From Hirsutella rhossiliensis (Eukaryota; Ascomycota; Sordariomycetes; Hypocreales; Ophiocordycipitaceae): a DNA stretch of 64,000 nucleotides. The stretch covers positions 2,108,001 to 2,172,000 of the forward strand of contig NW_025408677.1 in the NCBI RefSeq assembly GCF_020360975.1, given 5' to 3'. The translations under genes were made by a program, and so were the position numbers. The notes beneath the pieces were generated by a model. The model was not told the origin of the DNA. It was given only the letters and a program-made list of their open reading frames with translations, and made no database searches. This document shows, piece after piece, positions 22,052 through 33,657 of the stretch. Positions within the stretch are counted from its first letter, which is position 1; every line of letters begins with the position of its first letter.

Positions 22052-25000
22052 TTACTCAAAGTTGTCTGGCCGGTCCACCCAAATATCCTCCAACTCGGAA
22101 AAGCTCTGGAAATGAACCGGTCGGTGCTGGTCGCTGTAAAAGGACAGCGGCGTGTCGAGCTTGACGTGCACCGGCTTCTTCTCCATCCCTGCAAAGGCAC
22201 TGCCCATGAAGCTGTAGTTCCACTTGTTGTCGTCTGGCACGAGGAAGAACCCCCTGAACCGCGGGCTGAGGAGCAGCTTGCGCTTCTCCCCCATCGTCGT
22301 CGTGAACCCTTGAGGCTGCTCCGTCTGCGTGTCCTTGTTCTCCGCGCCCCACTTGTAGCCTTGGGGGGTGAGGCCCCACGCCGACAAGGACACACTGCCC
22401 GGCGTGAAGGAGACCGACACTGTAACCGTGTTGGTCTTGTCCCATTCGTTGTGGGAATCCAACAGTCGGGCATGCTCCGTCACGTCGGCGGCAGACATGT
22501 ACGGCAATTCGTTGCCCGAGACGGTGTGGATGATGCCGAGCAGCTCCATGCCCTCCAGGAACTGACTCCGCGGCAGCTCCTTGGGCAGCTGCACGGTGCG
22601 CTGCCCGCCGATCTGGGGTATCATGACGATACACCGAATCTCCATCACCTGATCATTGTCCGGCGGCGAGGACCCGTAGAGGTAACCCGCCACTTGCACC
22701 CGCAGGTCCGCAATCGTGATGAATCGCTTGATGATGTTGTTGGGCATCACGTATGTCACGTCGTCCAAGTCGTTATCCACCGACGAAATGTAGATATTCT
22801 TGGTCCTCGCCCGCAGGTTCGACGTCGCAATCGCCCTGGTCCGCCACTCCGTCTTGGACGCAAACGTCTGCTGCTCGAAATTGGACGTCGTCGTGACAAT
22901 GATGTCCTCTCCGTGCACGTTCTGCGTCTTGGTCGTCACCGCTGTCAGCTGCTGCTGCTCTTGTTGCTGCTTCTCGATCTCGGCCGCTTGCTGTCTCTGC
23001 ATGGATGGCGCCGAGATTTCCATGCCCAGGATGATGTCGCGGACTTCGCTGCTCGTCAAGCTCGACACGTTGACATTGTTCTTCTTGCCGTAGTCGTTCA
23101 AGATGAGGTCCCGAAGCTGCGTTTCCACCTTGATCCACTCCTCGTCCGAGAGCGACGGCCAAATGTGATGATCCAGGGTGATGACGGTCTTGTCCGGCCG
23201 CAGAATCATCTTCGTCTTGTCCGGATTGACGTGCAGAGCACGCAAGATGAGGATCAGACGAGAAAAGGCCGTGTAGGACGAGATGCTCTTAAGCCACTCG
23301 TCGTACAGGTTGAACAGCACCATCTGAGGCTCCGTGGCTCGCAAAATCATGTCTCCCAGCTTCTCCACCTTCATTGCAGCTTGGAACGGGAGCTGCAGCT
23401 CCGAAGCCCGAATGGAGATGTTGGGGAAGTCAACAAGCTGAACCTCGAGGGGATCCAGCAAGCCCTTGCGCGTGACAATCAGCTGCTTCGGCTGCTCCTC
23501 GGCGGGCAGTGACCGAATCAAGGCTGCCACTTCTTCGGCAGTCTTCCACTTGGCGAGCTGACCCAGACGCTTCTGTCCTGCCCAGACGCTGGTGTGGATA
23601 ATCTTCAAGAAGAGCTGTCCGGTTCGGGGATTGAAGATGAAGATGGCGCCGTTGATGGGCTTGGTGGTCAAGTTGCCTTCAAACGTCTTGTGGATGGTGA
23701 CGCGATAGACGTTGGTGTCGTCAATGAAGAGCTGGATCTGGTTGCTGAACAGCTCCGAGTAATTCTGCGAGTTGAGGAACTCCTGGTTGCTCTCGGATGC
23801 GTACAGCTGTAAGCCCTTGCGAATACGCTCACGCAAGACGTAGAGTGCCGGGTTTGCCTTCATGATCTTGGCCATGGCTTGCTGGACAAGAATCTTCAGC
23901 CCCGGAAAGTACATGCCAAAGGCCGCGTACAGGTTGTAGGCGAGGTCGATGCCAATCATCAGTCCGGTGGCGGACGGGTAGATGCTTGCGCTGTCGGTCG
24001 TGTAGTCCAGATACTTGGCGCGTGTATAACGCTCAATGTCGTGAGAATCGTAATCACCATACCGGAGCTGCACGTCGATCCAAAACTTGTTGGTCGTCGT
24101 GGACTCAATTACGTCCTTGGTATCGTGCAGTTGCGACGGCCGCGTAACGTTCCACTTGTGGCTGGCGAAAAGAAGAATGTCCGCGCAAGAGCTGTTCATC
24201 TTGTACGACTTTCGGGGATGGATGGTTTCCTTCTGCACGGTTTCAATACCAAGCGACTCTATCTCCTGATCAAACACCTGGCAGAGGTCCATGACAACGG
24301 ACTCGTGAATCTTCTGCCACAAATGCGCGCGGAAGATCTGGATGAGGGAGATCTTGAGGGTCGGAATCTTGCCATGCAAGAATATGCCTGTGAGATCAAG
24401 CTGCACCTGAAAACCGACGTACACGTTGGCTCGGTTGATGGTCGGCGACCACCAGAGGGTAAAGCGCCGATTAGGAATTTGGTTGAGACCGGACCTTTGG
24501 GCGTTGGTCAACTTCTTGAACTTCATGGACTCTTCAAATCCTGAAGCCTTCTCCCAGAAGAGACCCTCCCAGGATGGGAATCCGGTCGCCTTGAAGAGGG
24601 TATGCTCCAGAATCGTCTCCACACCACCTAGAGCTTGGATAACATCTGTACGATAGGCGTTCAGATTCCACAGTTTGCCGTCATGTCGCTGGCTGGTCCA
24701 CCAGAACGGGTTGCTGCGCATGAGCTGGTAGATCTTGAACTCTGCTCGGGCGCGGAACCCCTTGTCGAAGCTTAACGTGCTCCGATCCTTCTGGAAGAGC
24801 GTGTTGATTCTGGGCAGGCCGCGATCCCAGCTGTCCTCAAGGTCTTCCAGCGTCAAGCGACGGTTTTGCTGATTCGCCTCCTGTCTCTTTTGAGAGTACT
24901 CCGTCCAGACACGTTGGGAGTCGATGAACTCGGACTCCCAAGGTATGATGTATCGGAAGATGTTGGGGATCAACGTCTCCTCGTCGTGCGACATGCCGGC

Positions 25001-28000
25001 TCGGTAGTGCGTGACGCCCGTGTCGGTCTGCTTGGACCAGCGCTTGTCGCTCGCGGGGATCAAAATGTGAGAGCCGGAAATCATGCCCAGGCCGCCGAGT
25101 TCCTTGGGCGTGTAGAAGACTGCCGGGGGGAAACGCGAAGGCATCTTGGAGTTAAGTCCGATCTTGACTCTGGTCTGGATCTTGGTTTCGCACTTGACAA
25201 TCGTATCCAGGAGATCGATGGTGGAGACCGCAGCTTCACGATAGTAGGTGAAGAGCGCAATCAGAGCCGTGTTCCACTTATTGGCAATCTTGGTGAACGT
25301 GGTGGAGCCAGAAGACATGAGGATCTGCCGGATGCGATTGTTGAACTTCTGGACGTCTTCCTCTGTGACCTGCAAGAACGCATACGCCGTCCTCTCCTTT
25401 GTCGTGTTGTCCACCAGAGACCACACGCTGTCCTTGACCGCGAATTCGTCGTTCCTGTTCCTGATCTTGGGGAGAATCCGGACTTCGAAGCCACTCATCG
25501 AGAACAGCAGGTTGGGGTTGTCGCGGCTGTACACACTGACGAAGCTGTCATCCCAGTCGATCGTGGTAACAGACCGAGGCAGGCGGTTTTTGAGATCCCA
25601 AAAGACTGCTCGGCCAAGATTCACATCATGCCGCATCAAGCGCATGCGCGAGTCTCTCGGCCAGCACTTCTTACTCTTGTAGCCAATGACGTTCTCAAAG
25701 TTGGGGTCAGGCTGCTCCGTGAGGAACCGCTGAATGAGATCCCTGGACTCTTCAGCCGTAAATCGCAGGAAAACCCATATCTTGTCAATGTAGCGGCTGT
25801 AGAGGCGAATGGGATGTCTCGTCTCCGTCTCTTGATCTCGGAACTGCAGGAAGTCGTTGGGGCTCTGGGGCGGGCCCGCAATCTCGCTCGCCCGCTGCGG
25901 GCCCAGGAGCAGGAGGTCCAGGACGAGCCCGTAGTACTGGAACACAAACGCAGAGAACTGAAGGCCGCGGATCATTCCGTAGCTGTTGACGTGGTTCATG
26001 TCCTTGTACGTGAGCTGGACATTGTTCTTGGCGGTGATGTAATCGGCCAAGTTGTGATCCATGATCAATCTCAGCAGCGAGTTGAGCAGTGTCAACTCCA
26101 TCTTTTCGTAGACCTTGGACAGCTCTGTCTCGATCATAACGTTGCACTCCCCATCCTTGGTCTCCCACACCTGGCTCAGGTTGTTGATGCCTTGGGCCCA
26201 CTTATACACCAACAGCGGCGGAACCTCCGAGTCGGACGGCTTGATCCACGCCGGGAAAAGGTGCCGCTGATCAGCTTGGTACCAGAGATACTGGTCCAAG
26301 TACGCGTCGCTAATCTTCTCGATGGGTTCAATGTCGTACACCGGGTTGATTGTGCTGTAGTTGTCGTTCATATCAATGTTGACTTCCTTGAACGCTCGCT
26401 GGGTGAGCAGGAACCGCTTGATCCTCTCCAACGTGGTACCGGGACTGTCGTAAGCTTGCTCAATCAAAGCCAGCTCCTCTCTCTGGCTTTGGTTGAGACG
26501 CCCCTTGACCGAATATGCTTCTCGCAGTCGTTCGAGGGCAAGGATCAGGATCTTGGTGTCGTGCTTGTACGAGACACTGGGGAAGGGGATGGGTGAAAAC
26601 TTTCGCGATTCGAGCCAGTGGACAGTCGTAGTGTAGATAGCCACTGCCTCCTCTGATGAGACGTAGGGGCCATCCTTCATGTGGTTGTGTTGCCGCTCCT
26701 GTTCGGCTTTGAGCCACAGTCGCGTCAAGCGACCGACGTTCTTCTTTGCGACAGTCTTGTCCACCGTCGCTCCTCGCCGGATTCTCTCGCGGTTGTAATG
26801 CGCCACCGAGATCCACCAATCGGCCTTTGACTTGACGTACCGCAGAATGATGTTCTCGATCGGAGCCGGCAAGCCAGGGACCTTCCACGGAATGTTGCTC
26901 TTCCAGCATCGCCAGGCCTCAGACAAATGCTGGAGCACCGTGTTGACCTTGTTCTGCTTGATGCCCTCCGGCATCATGTCCATGAGGTCGGCCATTACGG
27001 ACGCGCGGAGCTCGAGGTCGAAATGAGACTCAACACGCTGCTTCGTCACAGTCTTAGCAACACCCTTGCTATGACGGCCCTCAAACTGGCGGGATAGGAG
27101 ATTTCCGAGCCATCTTTCGAGGAGAGGGATTATGCCTCGCATGAAGAACAGCCACACTCTCCATGCAGGAGCCCAGAAGCCGCAGCCCGGGCCCTTGCCG
27201 ACAGGACCAGCATTGAATCGATAGTAAATAAGATGCTTCAGGTCCTTGCACGTCCGGATCTGATGCATGAGCTTGTACTTGTATCGATACATGCCAGTCA
27301 GCTGTCCGACGTGGTTGAAGGCATAGAGAATGCCGTCGGCCAGCTGAAAGGCATCAATGTTGCCCAGGCGATACTGGACCTGAGCATCCACAATGAGCTT
27401 GGTCAGTCTCAGAATTTCCCGCATCAGGTGGAAAGCGTTTCCGAATCTGGACTTCTTCCGCTCCTTGGTTGTGAGGGTTTTGACGGGCTTCAGGTTGAAG
27501 TTGTAGTCGAGGTGGAGGTAGGTGAGGTTCTTGCGGTGGATGAGGAGATTCAGCATGTTAAAGCCCTGGCGGCAGACTTGCAGGCCTGCTTCTACCCAGT
27601 CGATGCTGGTCTGCTGGAAGAATTTTGTCTGCTTCAGCGACTTGAGCAGGTTCTGCTTGTTGTGTGCCTTGGGGGTCTTCTTGTGGAGCTCGTTAAGGAC
27701 GAAGTTCTTCAGCAACTTCTGATACGAGACTCGAACCTTGACAGGCGGCCGATCAGAAGGGGGGTGCTCAAGATACCACTGCTTGATGAGGGGGACATCC
27801 TGGGCGCGGACCATGCGGCCAGAGCGTCTGTTGAAGGGGTACGGTGCCCACCACAGCTCAATGGCTGCCGAAGTGTCATCGCCATCAAGCTCCTCTTCCA
27901 CAAGAAAGGGCTCCACATCGGCAGGCAGTTCGAACGCTTCATCTTCAGCCTCCTCGTTTCTTCCCGATCCGAAAAGCTCGTCTTCGTGAGGCACGTCCAC

Positions 28001-29170
28001 ATTCTTCGGGGCCACGGTTCGCGACGAAATGGGGTTGATCCGCCGGTCGAAATGGAACGTCGGGAGATCTGGATCGTCGGCCCGATTGAAGACAACCTGC
28101 GGGTGAGAGTGCCAGGAGAGGTGGACACTGCGAGGAAGTGAGTTGTAGAGGTAGGGATACGCGACGCGGAATTCCGTGCGAATGGGGTTGCGGAAGATGA
28201 TGCGGTCGATTGCGTTGAACTCGCCAAAATCCTCGTCGTTGGGGTCGATGTCCTTGTAGAGGGGCTCGAACCGTGGTCCTCCAGGGAGAGCGACATTGAG
28301 GGCCTTGGCCGTCAAGAAGCCCTTGAGTTCGAAGAGGTAGTAGTAGTTCTTGTCCACAACTTCGGAGACGAGCGATCGACTGAGACGGAACAGCGTGGCC
28401 ATTTGAGGCAGTGTCAGGTTCCAAGTTTTGTAGCTGGGGCCGTTGACATGCGGCGTGTCTAGGAGTGGGCGGTGGTCGTAGAACCACTCGTAGACGGCTT
28501 CGTCCTCTTCATCGTTAAGCTCCATCTGGATAGGCTCGAGGGGCTCGACGTCTTCAATGTTCTCGGACCACGACAGGGGCGGTTCTTCGTCATCGAAGGG
28601 GGGGAAGCGCATGCGCTTGAACAGTCTTCGGTCGGCCTTTTCTTTGCGCATAAACGTCCACATCATGGCCCACTGCGCAAAAAAGACGGGCTCGATGACA
28701 CGGGGAATCTCATTCACCAGTGTCAGGCAGCCGTTGACATGGTAGAGAACCTTGACCTCTCGCGCCGACTCCCACGGCATGGGCATGTTCTCGAGGAGCT
28801 TCATGACCGCGTGTGGCATGAACTTGAGGGCGCCGAGATAGCTTCTCTTGTCATTTGTGTATTTTTTCTGGGAGACGTCGCCGATGTCTTTGACGATTTT
28901 TCGCAGGTGCTCGGGCGGCATGTCGGCCTTTTGAGTCTGAACGCTGCCGGCCTTTCGCTTCTCGCCAAATCTGTTGCGCTGGCTCCGAAGCCATTCCTTC
29001 TTCTTCTGCGTGAACTTGGCGATCTTGAGGTCCAAGTGAGGTTGGTGCCCCGGTGGCGGAGGTGCTGGCACCGACGGAGGGGGGGGCATCGACGAGGAGG
29101 GAGGCGGAGGAGGCGGCGGAGGAGGAGGCGGGCCCCAGCCGGGGGGGGGCGGTGGAGGGACGTCTGACAT
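22052..29170 (-). CDS. prp8: Pre-mRNA-splicing factor Prp8 (U5 snRNP core)
   Basis: One uninterrupted 2372-codon frame, close to the usual length (about 2335-2400). Prp8 forms the scaffold around the spliceosome active site. The protein opens with a proline-rich segment (residues 1 to about 45) and the conserved [17 protein letters not shown]. It continues through the N-terminal and reverse-transcriptase-like regions. The block [19 protein letters not shown] is present and uninterrupted. The RNase H-like domain follows, then the Jab1/MPN domain at about residue 2100 to the end ([30 protein letters not shown]). The last residues end at a stop at 22052. No intein is present. The gene is divergent from the complex I B15-type gene across 865 bp that contain a CACGTG motif. 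Confidence 0.98.
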   Translation of the reverse strand: MSDVPPPPPPGWGPPPPPPPPPPPSSSMPPPPSVPAPPPPGHQPHLDLKIAKFTQKKKEWLRSQRNRFGEKRKAGSVQTQKADMPPEHLRKIVKDIGDVSQKKYTNDKRSYLGALKFMPHAVMKLLENMPMPWESAREVKVLYHVNGCLTLVNEIPRVIEPVFFAQWAMMWTFMRKEKADRRLFKRMRFPPFDDEEPPLSWSENIEDVEPLEPIQMELNDEEDEAVYEWFYDHRPLLDTPHVNGPSYKTWNLTLPQMATLFRLSRSLVSEVVDKNYYYLFELKGFLTAKALNVALPGGPRFEPLYKDIDPNDEDFGEFNAIDRIIFRNPIRTEFRVAYPYLYNSLPRSVHLSWHSHPQVVFNRADDPDLPTFHFDRRINPISSRTVAPKNVDVPHEDELFGSGRNEEAEDEAFELPADVEPFLVEEELDGDDTSAAIELWWAPYPFNRRSGRMVRAQDVPLIKQWYLEHPPSDRPPVKVRVSYQKLLKNFVLNELHKKTPKAHNKQNLLKSLKQTKFFQQTSIDWVEAGLQVCRQGFNMLNLLIHRKNLTYLHLDYNFNLKPVKTLTTKERKKSRFGNAFHLMREILRLTKLIVDAQVQYRLGNIDAFQLADGILYAFNHVGQLTGMYRYKYKLMHQIRTCKDLKHLIYYRFNAGPVGKGPGCGFWAPAWRVWLFFMRGIIPLLERWLGNLLSRQFEGRHSKGVAKTVTKQRVESHFDLELRASVMADLMDMMPEGIKQNKVNTVLQHLSEAWRCWKSNIPWKVPGLPAPIENIILRYVKSKADWWISVAHYNRERIRRGATVDKTVAKKNVGRLTRLWLKAEQERQHNHMKDGPYVSSEEAVAIYTTTVHWLESRKFSPIPFPSVSYKHDTKILILALERLREAYSVKGRLNQSQREELALIEQAYDSPGTTLERIKRFLLTQRAFKEVNIDMNDNYSTINPVYDIEPIEKISDAYLDQYLWYQADQRHLFPAWIKPSDSEVPPLLVYKWAQGINNLSQVWETKDGECNVMIETELSKVYEKMELTLLNSLLRLIMDHNLADYITAKNNVQLTYKDMNHVNSYGMIRGLQFSAFVFQYYGLVLDLLLLGPQRASEIAGPPQSPNDFLQFRDQETETRHPIRLYSRYIDKIWVFLRFTAEESRDLIQRFLTEQPDPNFENVIGYKSKKCWPRDSRMRLMRHDVNLGRAVFWDLKNRLPRSVTTIDWDDSFVSVYSRDNPNLLFSMSGFEVRILPKIRNRNDEFAVKDSVWSLVDNTTKERTAYAFLQVTEEDVQKFNNRIRQILMSSGSTTFTKIANKWNTALIALFTYYREAAVSTIDLLDTIVKCETKIQTRVKIGLNSKMPSRFPPAVFYTPKELGGLGMISGSHILIPASDKRWSKQTDTGVTHYRAGMSHDEETLIPNIFRYIIPWESEFIDSQRVWTEYSQKRQEANQQNRRLTLEDLEDSWDRGLPRINTLFQKDRSTLSFDKGFRARAEFKIYQLMRSNPFWWTSQRHDGKLWNLNAYRTDVIQALGGVETILEHTLFKATGFPSWEGLFWEKASGFEESMKFKKLTNAQRSGLNQIPNRRFTLWWSPTINRANVYVGFQVQLDLTGIFLHGKIPTLKISLIQIFRAHLWQKIHESVVMDLCQVFDQEIESLGIETVQKETIHPRKSYKMNSSCADILLFASHKWNVTRPSQLHDTKDVIESTTTNKFWIDVQLRYGDYDSHDIERYTRAKYLDYTTDSASIYPSATGLMIGIDLAYNLYAAFGMYFPGLKILVQQAMAKIMKANPALYVLRERIRKGLQLYASESNQEFLNSQNYSELFSNQIQLFIDDTNVYRVTIHKTFEGNLTTKPINGAIFIFNPRTGQLFLKIIHTSVWAGQKRLGQLAKWKTAEEVAALIRSLPAEEQPKQLIVTRKGLLDPLEVQLVDFPNISIRASELQLPFQAAMKVEKLGDMILRATEPQMVLFNLYDEWLKSISSYTAFSRLILILRALHVNPDKTKMILRPDKTVITLDHHIWPSLSDEEWIKVETQLRDLILNDYGKKNNVNVSSLTSSEVRDIILGMEISAPSMQRQQAAEIEKQQQEQQQLTAVTTKTQNVHGEDIIVTTTSNFEQQTFASKTEWRTRAIATSNLRARTKNIYISSVDNDLDDVTYVMPNNIIKRFITIADLRVQVAGYLYGSSPPDNDQVMEIRCIVMIPQIGGQRTVQLPKELPRSQFLEGMELLGIIHTVSGNELPYMSAADVTEHARLLDSHNEWDKTNTVTVSVSFTPGSVSLSAWGLTPQGYKWGAENKDTQTEQPQGFTTTMGEKRKLLLSPRFRGFFLVPDDNKWNYSFMGSAFAGMEKKPVHVKLDTPLSFYSDQHRPVHFQSFSELEDIWVDRPDNFE

Positions 29171-30035
29171 GATGGCTTCACGATGCCTTCGATAGACAGG
29201 TCTGGTCGTGAAGCTTGGCGATTCGAGGCTACACGCTGAGGCGCGTCGGTGCGGCGAGCCGAGGGTTCCGGCCGCCCCAGCGCTGGACTGAGCTGTGCTT
29301 CGAGTCCCGGTTCAGAGATCCTTGCAAAGTTAACTTGGGCTAGTCTGGCAGGGATGCACGGCGACAATCAAGGTGATGTCGATGGAGGAAACTTCCTTGC
29401 CTCCGTCGCGACAATTTTCTGGGGAAGTTTCAGGGAAGGGATAAGGCTTAGGTAATAACTGTTATATTCGTCACGTGACCGACCGCTGACGATACTGTAC
29501 TGCTTGTTACCAGTCCAGTGTGGCCAGCTGAGCGTCGGTGCATGGCGATCTGAGGTGAACTTTGGTGCAGACTTCAATACGTGATAAAGGTGTGGCCGTA
29601 TAGCCATTGCTTGTTGCTTTCTGTTGATGCTTGACACGAGTGACTTGTTTGTATATCAACTTTTTGCGTCGCACTCTACGGCTCTGTTTTTCTATCGAAG
29701 GCAGGGTTGATAAGTCTGGGAGCAGTAGCTCAACTATTTAAGGAGATGTTTGTGAAGAAGTCGGCCAGAGCAACATTACGCCTAAACCATAGATTTTTGA
29801 GCCGTTTATTGAGCATCACTTCTGAATTTCCTGACTTGAGGCTATTTTCATCGTCACTGTCGTGGCCCCGCGTCTGTAGGGTAGGCATGTGGCACGCAGG
29901 CCGCAAGCGCATTACATAATCCGCGGCACCCATTCCCTCCAGCGATGCAGCGTCGGCTTTATCAACGCCATCGCGACAGCAGCCAGCCAAGCACACAACC
30001 CAAGAGAGAGGGACAACCGACGCAAACCCACCAAG
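29171..30035. promoter_or_regulatory. Divergent promoter region prp8 / B15-type gene, with CACGTG
   Basis: 865 bp between two divergent start codons, without credible coding sequence. A palindromic GTCACGTGAC lies at 29470-29479 (E-box core CACGTG at 29472-29477), of the kind bound by Cbf1/bHLH-type factors in fungi. The binding role is inference. AT content rises at 29560-29830. Confidence 0.5.
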
Positions 30036-30436
30036 ATGGCGCACCTCAGTATGTCCCTCATCCATGAACCGAACGATTTGCTGACCCCATCGCGTGCAGA
30101 CGTCAAGCCGGACCCGGCGTACCTCAAGTTGCAAGGTGCGTAAAGCCAAACTGCCTCCCTCGAAGCTCCCCGCGTCATCTACTAACGGCCTCTCTCAAAA
30201 CAGCTATGCAGAAAAATCGTCACCATTACTTCCGGTGGACTCCGCGGAACGCGAAAATCACCATCATGTACTTGGTTGTAGTGCCCGCCATCGCCGGGTA
30301 CATGGCATACAAGAACGACGTAAGTGGACGTGGAGCTTGGGCATTTCTCTGGTGTAAAGACCCGTGGCTAACCCCGATCCAGGGCCTATGGGATCTGCGC
30401 GGCAAGCGAAAGGGCGACTCGGTCTACGAGCGATGA
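30036..30436 (+). CDS. NADH:ubiquinone oxidoreductase B15-type (NDUFB4-like) subunit
   Basis: A small gene of four exons: 30036-30048, 30100-30135, 30204-30319 and 30383-30436. All three introns have GT..AG ends (GTATGT..CAG, GTGCGT..CAG, GTAAGT..CAG). The spliced frame gives 72 residues: MAHLNVKPDPAYLKLQ, then MQKNRHHYFRWTPRNAK. A single transmembrane segment follows (TIMYLVVVPAIAGYMAYK), then the charged tail GLWDLRGKRKGDSVYER. The short basic matrix-side region, single membrane span and charged C-terminus match fungal accessory subunits of the complex I membrane arm annotated as B15. Assignment rests on my memory of fungal B15 proteins and is less sure than the gene structure itself. It converges with SAP18, 189 bp away. 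Confidence 0.78.
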
Positions 30437-30625
30437 GGGACTGATCCGGCGGGTGGCGTGGGAGCTTTGTACATATGATGGATTCGGCCCCGAATAGAGA
30501 TTGCGGCTCGAGTCCGCCGGCGCTCGAGACGCGGGAGTTCCACAGCGACCTCTCGAATATCTCTTCCTGTTGTCTGGGTATTGGGTATCTTGATATATAC
30601 TTCCTCCCTGCCATGGCCTCTTCCA

Positions 30626-31413
30626 TCACCAGCGACCACCGCCACCACGAGGTCTGGCGGGCGGCGCATCTGGCAAGGCCTCCCCCCGCCTCCACTCTCC
30701 CATTGGAAACCTTGCACCTCCTCCACTCCCATCCCTCCTTCCGCCACGACCGCCATGGTTCCCGCCGCGCGCGAAGCCGTTCTCTCGACCGCGATAGCCA
30801 CCTCGTTGACCTCGAGCATCGCGCAAACCAGAGCTCACATCCCTCCTCGCGTTGGAAGCCGGCGCTACTGATCCATCCGACAGCGGCGGCAGGATCGCGC
30901 AGGACACATAGTCCCCCACGACGAACCGTGCGTCACCAAGCGTCCTCCCGATATCCTGCTCCCCTCTCGATGCGCTGACTGAGTCGCCAAATCCAGAAGT
31001 CTCCGCCCCTGGCCCGCCTTGTCCGATGACGATGCTGCCGAGATCCTTGACTGCGTAACGAGGCGACGTGTCGTTGACCGGAGGTGCGCCTCGGAGATCA
31101 GGATATACGAGCTGGAAGGCCAGCCGGGTGCCGATGGCAGGGTAAGGGAGCGCCGAGGGCTTGGACGCTGCGAGCTCCATCGCAAGCTCGCTCAGCGTGC
31201 AGTGTGGCCATGTGTAGAAGGAAACATGGGGTGGCAGAGAAGTCGGAGTAAACTCATCGGGCCTGGGCAGGGAAGTCAGCCTCGGCAAGGACCAGGCCCA
31301 GTTTCTCGCAGAGCCGGCGAGATTTACCGGTGGAACGCGCTGGTCCGGTAGACGAGATGCACTAGGAAAGGCGCTGGGAGATCGCCATCGCTGTCTTCAG
31401 AAGTAGACGACAT
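30626..31413 (-). CDS. sap18: Sin3-associated polypeptide SAP18
   Basis: Exons 31413-31328 and 31262-30626, joined across a 65-bp GTAAAT..CAG intron, give 240 residues. The SAP18 ubiquitin-like fold is recognisable: PFLVHLVYRTSAFHRPDEF, the YTWPHCTLSELAMEL helix, FQLVYPDLRG, the PRYAVKDLGSIVIG strand and the final DARFVVGDYVSCAILPP. The C-terminal third is Gly/Arg-rich (RGGYRGRENGFARGG, GGRGGRRDG), a feature of fungal SAP18 and suggestive of RNA or nucleic-acid contact. SAP18 acts in Sin3-histone deacetylase complexes and in the ASAP complex that joins the exon-junction and splicing machinery. It is divergent from prp18 across 394 bp. Confidence 0.92.
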
Positions 31414-31807
31414 GGCTGCCCCGTGGGAAGATCAAAGAGCAGGGAAAAAGACTTTGGCAAGCCTCCCATCCGTGTTTTGCGGCTTTGAGGACATTGCAGG
31501 TGGTGCGATGGTTCGGGGTACGAAATGCAGCAGTGCAAACGCAGAGCGCGGCTGTTACTCCAGGGCCGGGGACAAGATTATCCGGCAGCTGCCGACAATC
31601 GATAACACCCGCCAGCTGCATCATTGCGTTCAGACATCACGCACCGAAGTGACCAAACAAGCATCGCCACTTTCAACCACGTGAGATTACCTCAGGCAGG
31701 ATACGAATCATCTACTCCTTACTCCTGCAACTTTGACAATCGCAATCCCCGCCCCCGCCACCGCCTGCTAGGATCCACGCCCAAGGCATGGGCCCGCAAC
31801 GCCGACC
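31414..31807. promoter_or_regulatory. Divergent promoter sap18 / prp18 with CACGTG
   Basis: 394 bp between divergent start codons. A CACGTG core lies at 31678-31683. No coding sequence is supported. Confidence 0.5.
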
Positions 31808-32968
31808 ATGGACTTTGCGGCGCTGATGAACAAGGAGCTGTCCAAGTCCAAGAAGCCTACGGCCGCCACCGCCGCCACCGCCGACGGGGAGAAGAAATAT
31901 TTGAAGCGGTCCGAGGTCGAGGCCCAGCGCACAGCAGCCTACCTGGCCGAGCAAAAAGCCCTCGAGGCCGAACGCGAGGCCAAGGCCGCGGCCAAGCGCA
32001 AGCGCGAGGACGAGGTGGCCGCCGACAACGCCGCGCGCGAGGACAAGCGCCGCCGGCTGGCCGAGGAGGCGCGGCGGCGGCGGCAGGAGCAAGAGCGGGA
32101 GCAGGAGCGGGCGCGGAGGAAACGCCTGGGGCTGCCGGACCTAGACGAGGACAAGGGCGACGGTGACGAGGACGGCGCGGCGGCGGGAGGCGTCGAGGAC
32201 CTGCCCGAGCCGGAGCTCGTTGCCCAGCTGCGGGCGCTGGGGCAGCCGGCGAAGCTGTTTGGCGAGTCGCACGCGGCGCGACTGCGGCGGTACCGCAAGC
32301 TCAAGACGCTGGTGACAGATGGCCCGATACCCACGACGCTCGAGCTCGTCGAGGAAAAAGACATGAGGGTGGACGGGACGATGCCCCGCGACGGCGAGGG
32401 CCGCAAGTGGCTGTTTAGGCAGCTGGCTAGCTACTTTACCATGGTCCTGACCGAGTACGAGCGGGCCATGGAGAACGAAAGGAGGGACACGACGGCAGGC
32501 AAGACGGCGTACAGCGCCATGGTGCAGACAAGAGAGAACATGAAACCGGTAGGTCTGGGGAAGAGAAAACCCAAGCTTGAAAGCCCTTGCTACCCTCTCC
32601 TCCCGCAGGCAAGCCCGCTGACTTTACCTCCCCCCAACCCATAGCTCTTCCGTAAGTTCGAGGCTGGCGACCTCGACGACTCACTTATCGAGCCCATCAT
32701 CGAGATCGTGAAGGCCCTGCAGGAGCGGCGCTACGTCGACGCAAACGACGGCTACCTGCGCCTGAGCATCGGCAAGGCCGCCTGGCCCATTGGCGTCACC
32801 ATGGTCGGCATCCACGAGCGCAGCGCCCGCGAGAAGCTCCATGGCGGCGAAAAGGGCCACGTCATGGGCGACGAGGTGACGCGCAAGTTCCTCCAGAGCA
32901 TCAAGCGCTGTCTCACCTTTGCCCAGGTCAGGTGGCCACCAGAGAACCTGAGGCAGCTGATGGGATGA
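31808..32968 (+). CDS. prp18: Pre-mRNA-splicing factor Prp18
   Basis: Exons 31808-32548 and 32645-32968, joined across a 96-bp GTAGGT..TAG intron, give 354 residues. The N-terminal half is charged and helical (KRKREDEVAADNAAREDKRRR), with the splicing-factor motif PEPELVAQLRALGQPAKLFGES at about residues 135-157. The C-terminal Prp18 domain follows: MVLTEYERAMENERR, then after the intron LFRKFEAGDLDD, RRYVDANDGYLRLSIGKAAWPIGVTMVGIHERSARE and QSIKRCLTFAQVRWPP. Prp18 works in the second catalytic step with U5 snRNP and Slu7, stabilising the 3' splice site. Length is typical. The gene converges with csn1. Confidence 0.95.
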
Positions 32969-33657
32969 AATGGAAGAAGAAACAAGGGGGAGAAGGGGGG
33001 GCTGTGCGGTTCAAAGCCAAGACAGGCGACGTGTGCGGAATACGCTGTAAGGAGCGCGGCGGCGGCGGCGGCGGGCCGGGTCACTACATTCGAAACCGAT
33101 GCGTTGTCGTGCCTTGTCCTTGGTGCGATGCGCGGCATGGTAAATGGGTAGCTACAGGATCGAGCACGGCATGGACGTGTTTGCGTGGTTGCATGTGTAG
33201 CGTCACTTTCGACGAGCTGCGCTTGGGCGCCGGGCGCAAGCAAGCCGGGCACAAGCCGGGAACAAGTGCTCACGAGCAATAGACCTGTTTCTCCCTGTTG
33301 CGGCGTTCTAGCCCCAAGCGGTAGCCTCGGGGGCAGCTCGGAACCAGAGATGAGTGCAAACGCCCCTCGCCCCCCCGGCACATACCTGTTCCTGCGCCAC
33401 GATCCACGGCCAAGGTGCCACCGGTTCGATGCCGTGATAACCGTTTCCCCCTGAACTCCAGGTCCAGAATTACATGGCGGCAGTCAACTGCCACGTCTCA
33501 CACAACCAATGAGAGCACCCTCCCCCGGTGGTCAGACAGCCAAAGACTCGTCAGCAAGGCCCGTTCTACCAGTCTCCCCCCTTGTCTATCCACGACTGCC
33601 AGTCGCGGCCCCTTTAACGGTCGCGGCCCCTTTAACCTCGATGTAATCGTGCTAGCG
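32969..33657. other. Convergent intergenic region prp18 / csn1
   Basis: 690 bp between two convergent stop codons. No gene is supported. It contains a 17-bp direct repeat (33602-33618 and 33620-33636) just beyond the csn1 stop codon. Confidence 0.5.
33602..33636. repeat. 17-bp direct repeat in the csn1 3' region
   Basis: GTCGCGGCCCCTTTAAC occurs twice, separated by one base. It falls about 20 bp past the csn1 stop codon on the minus strand, so it is probably transcribed as 3' untranslated RNA. Confidence 0.8.

Noticed and set aside
24866..26596. 576-codon open frame on the plus strand inside prp8
   Set aside because: It is the complement-strand shadow of a highly conserved coding sequence and carries no domain of its own.
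22052..29170. PRP8 intein
   Set aside because: The block near a known fungal intein site and the rest of the protein are continuous, with no Hint-type or homing-endonuclease insertion.
33400..33440. Possible tRNA B-box (GGTTCGATGCC)
   Set aside because: The flanking bases do not form a T-stem or acceptor stem, and no A-box precedes it at the right distance.
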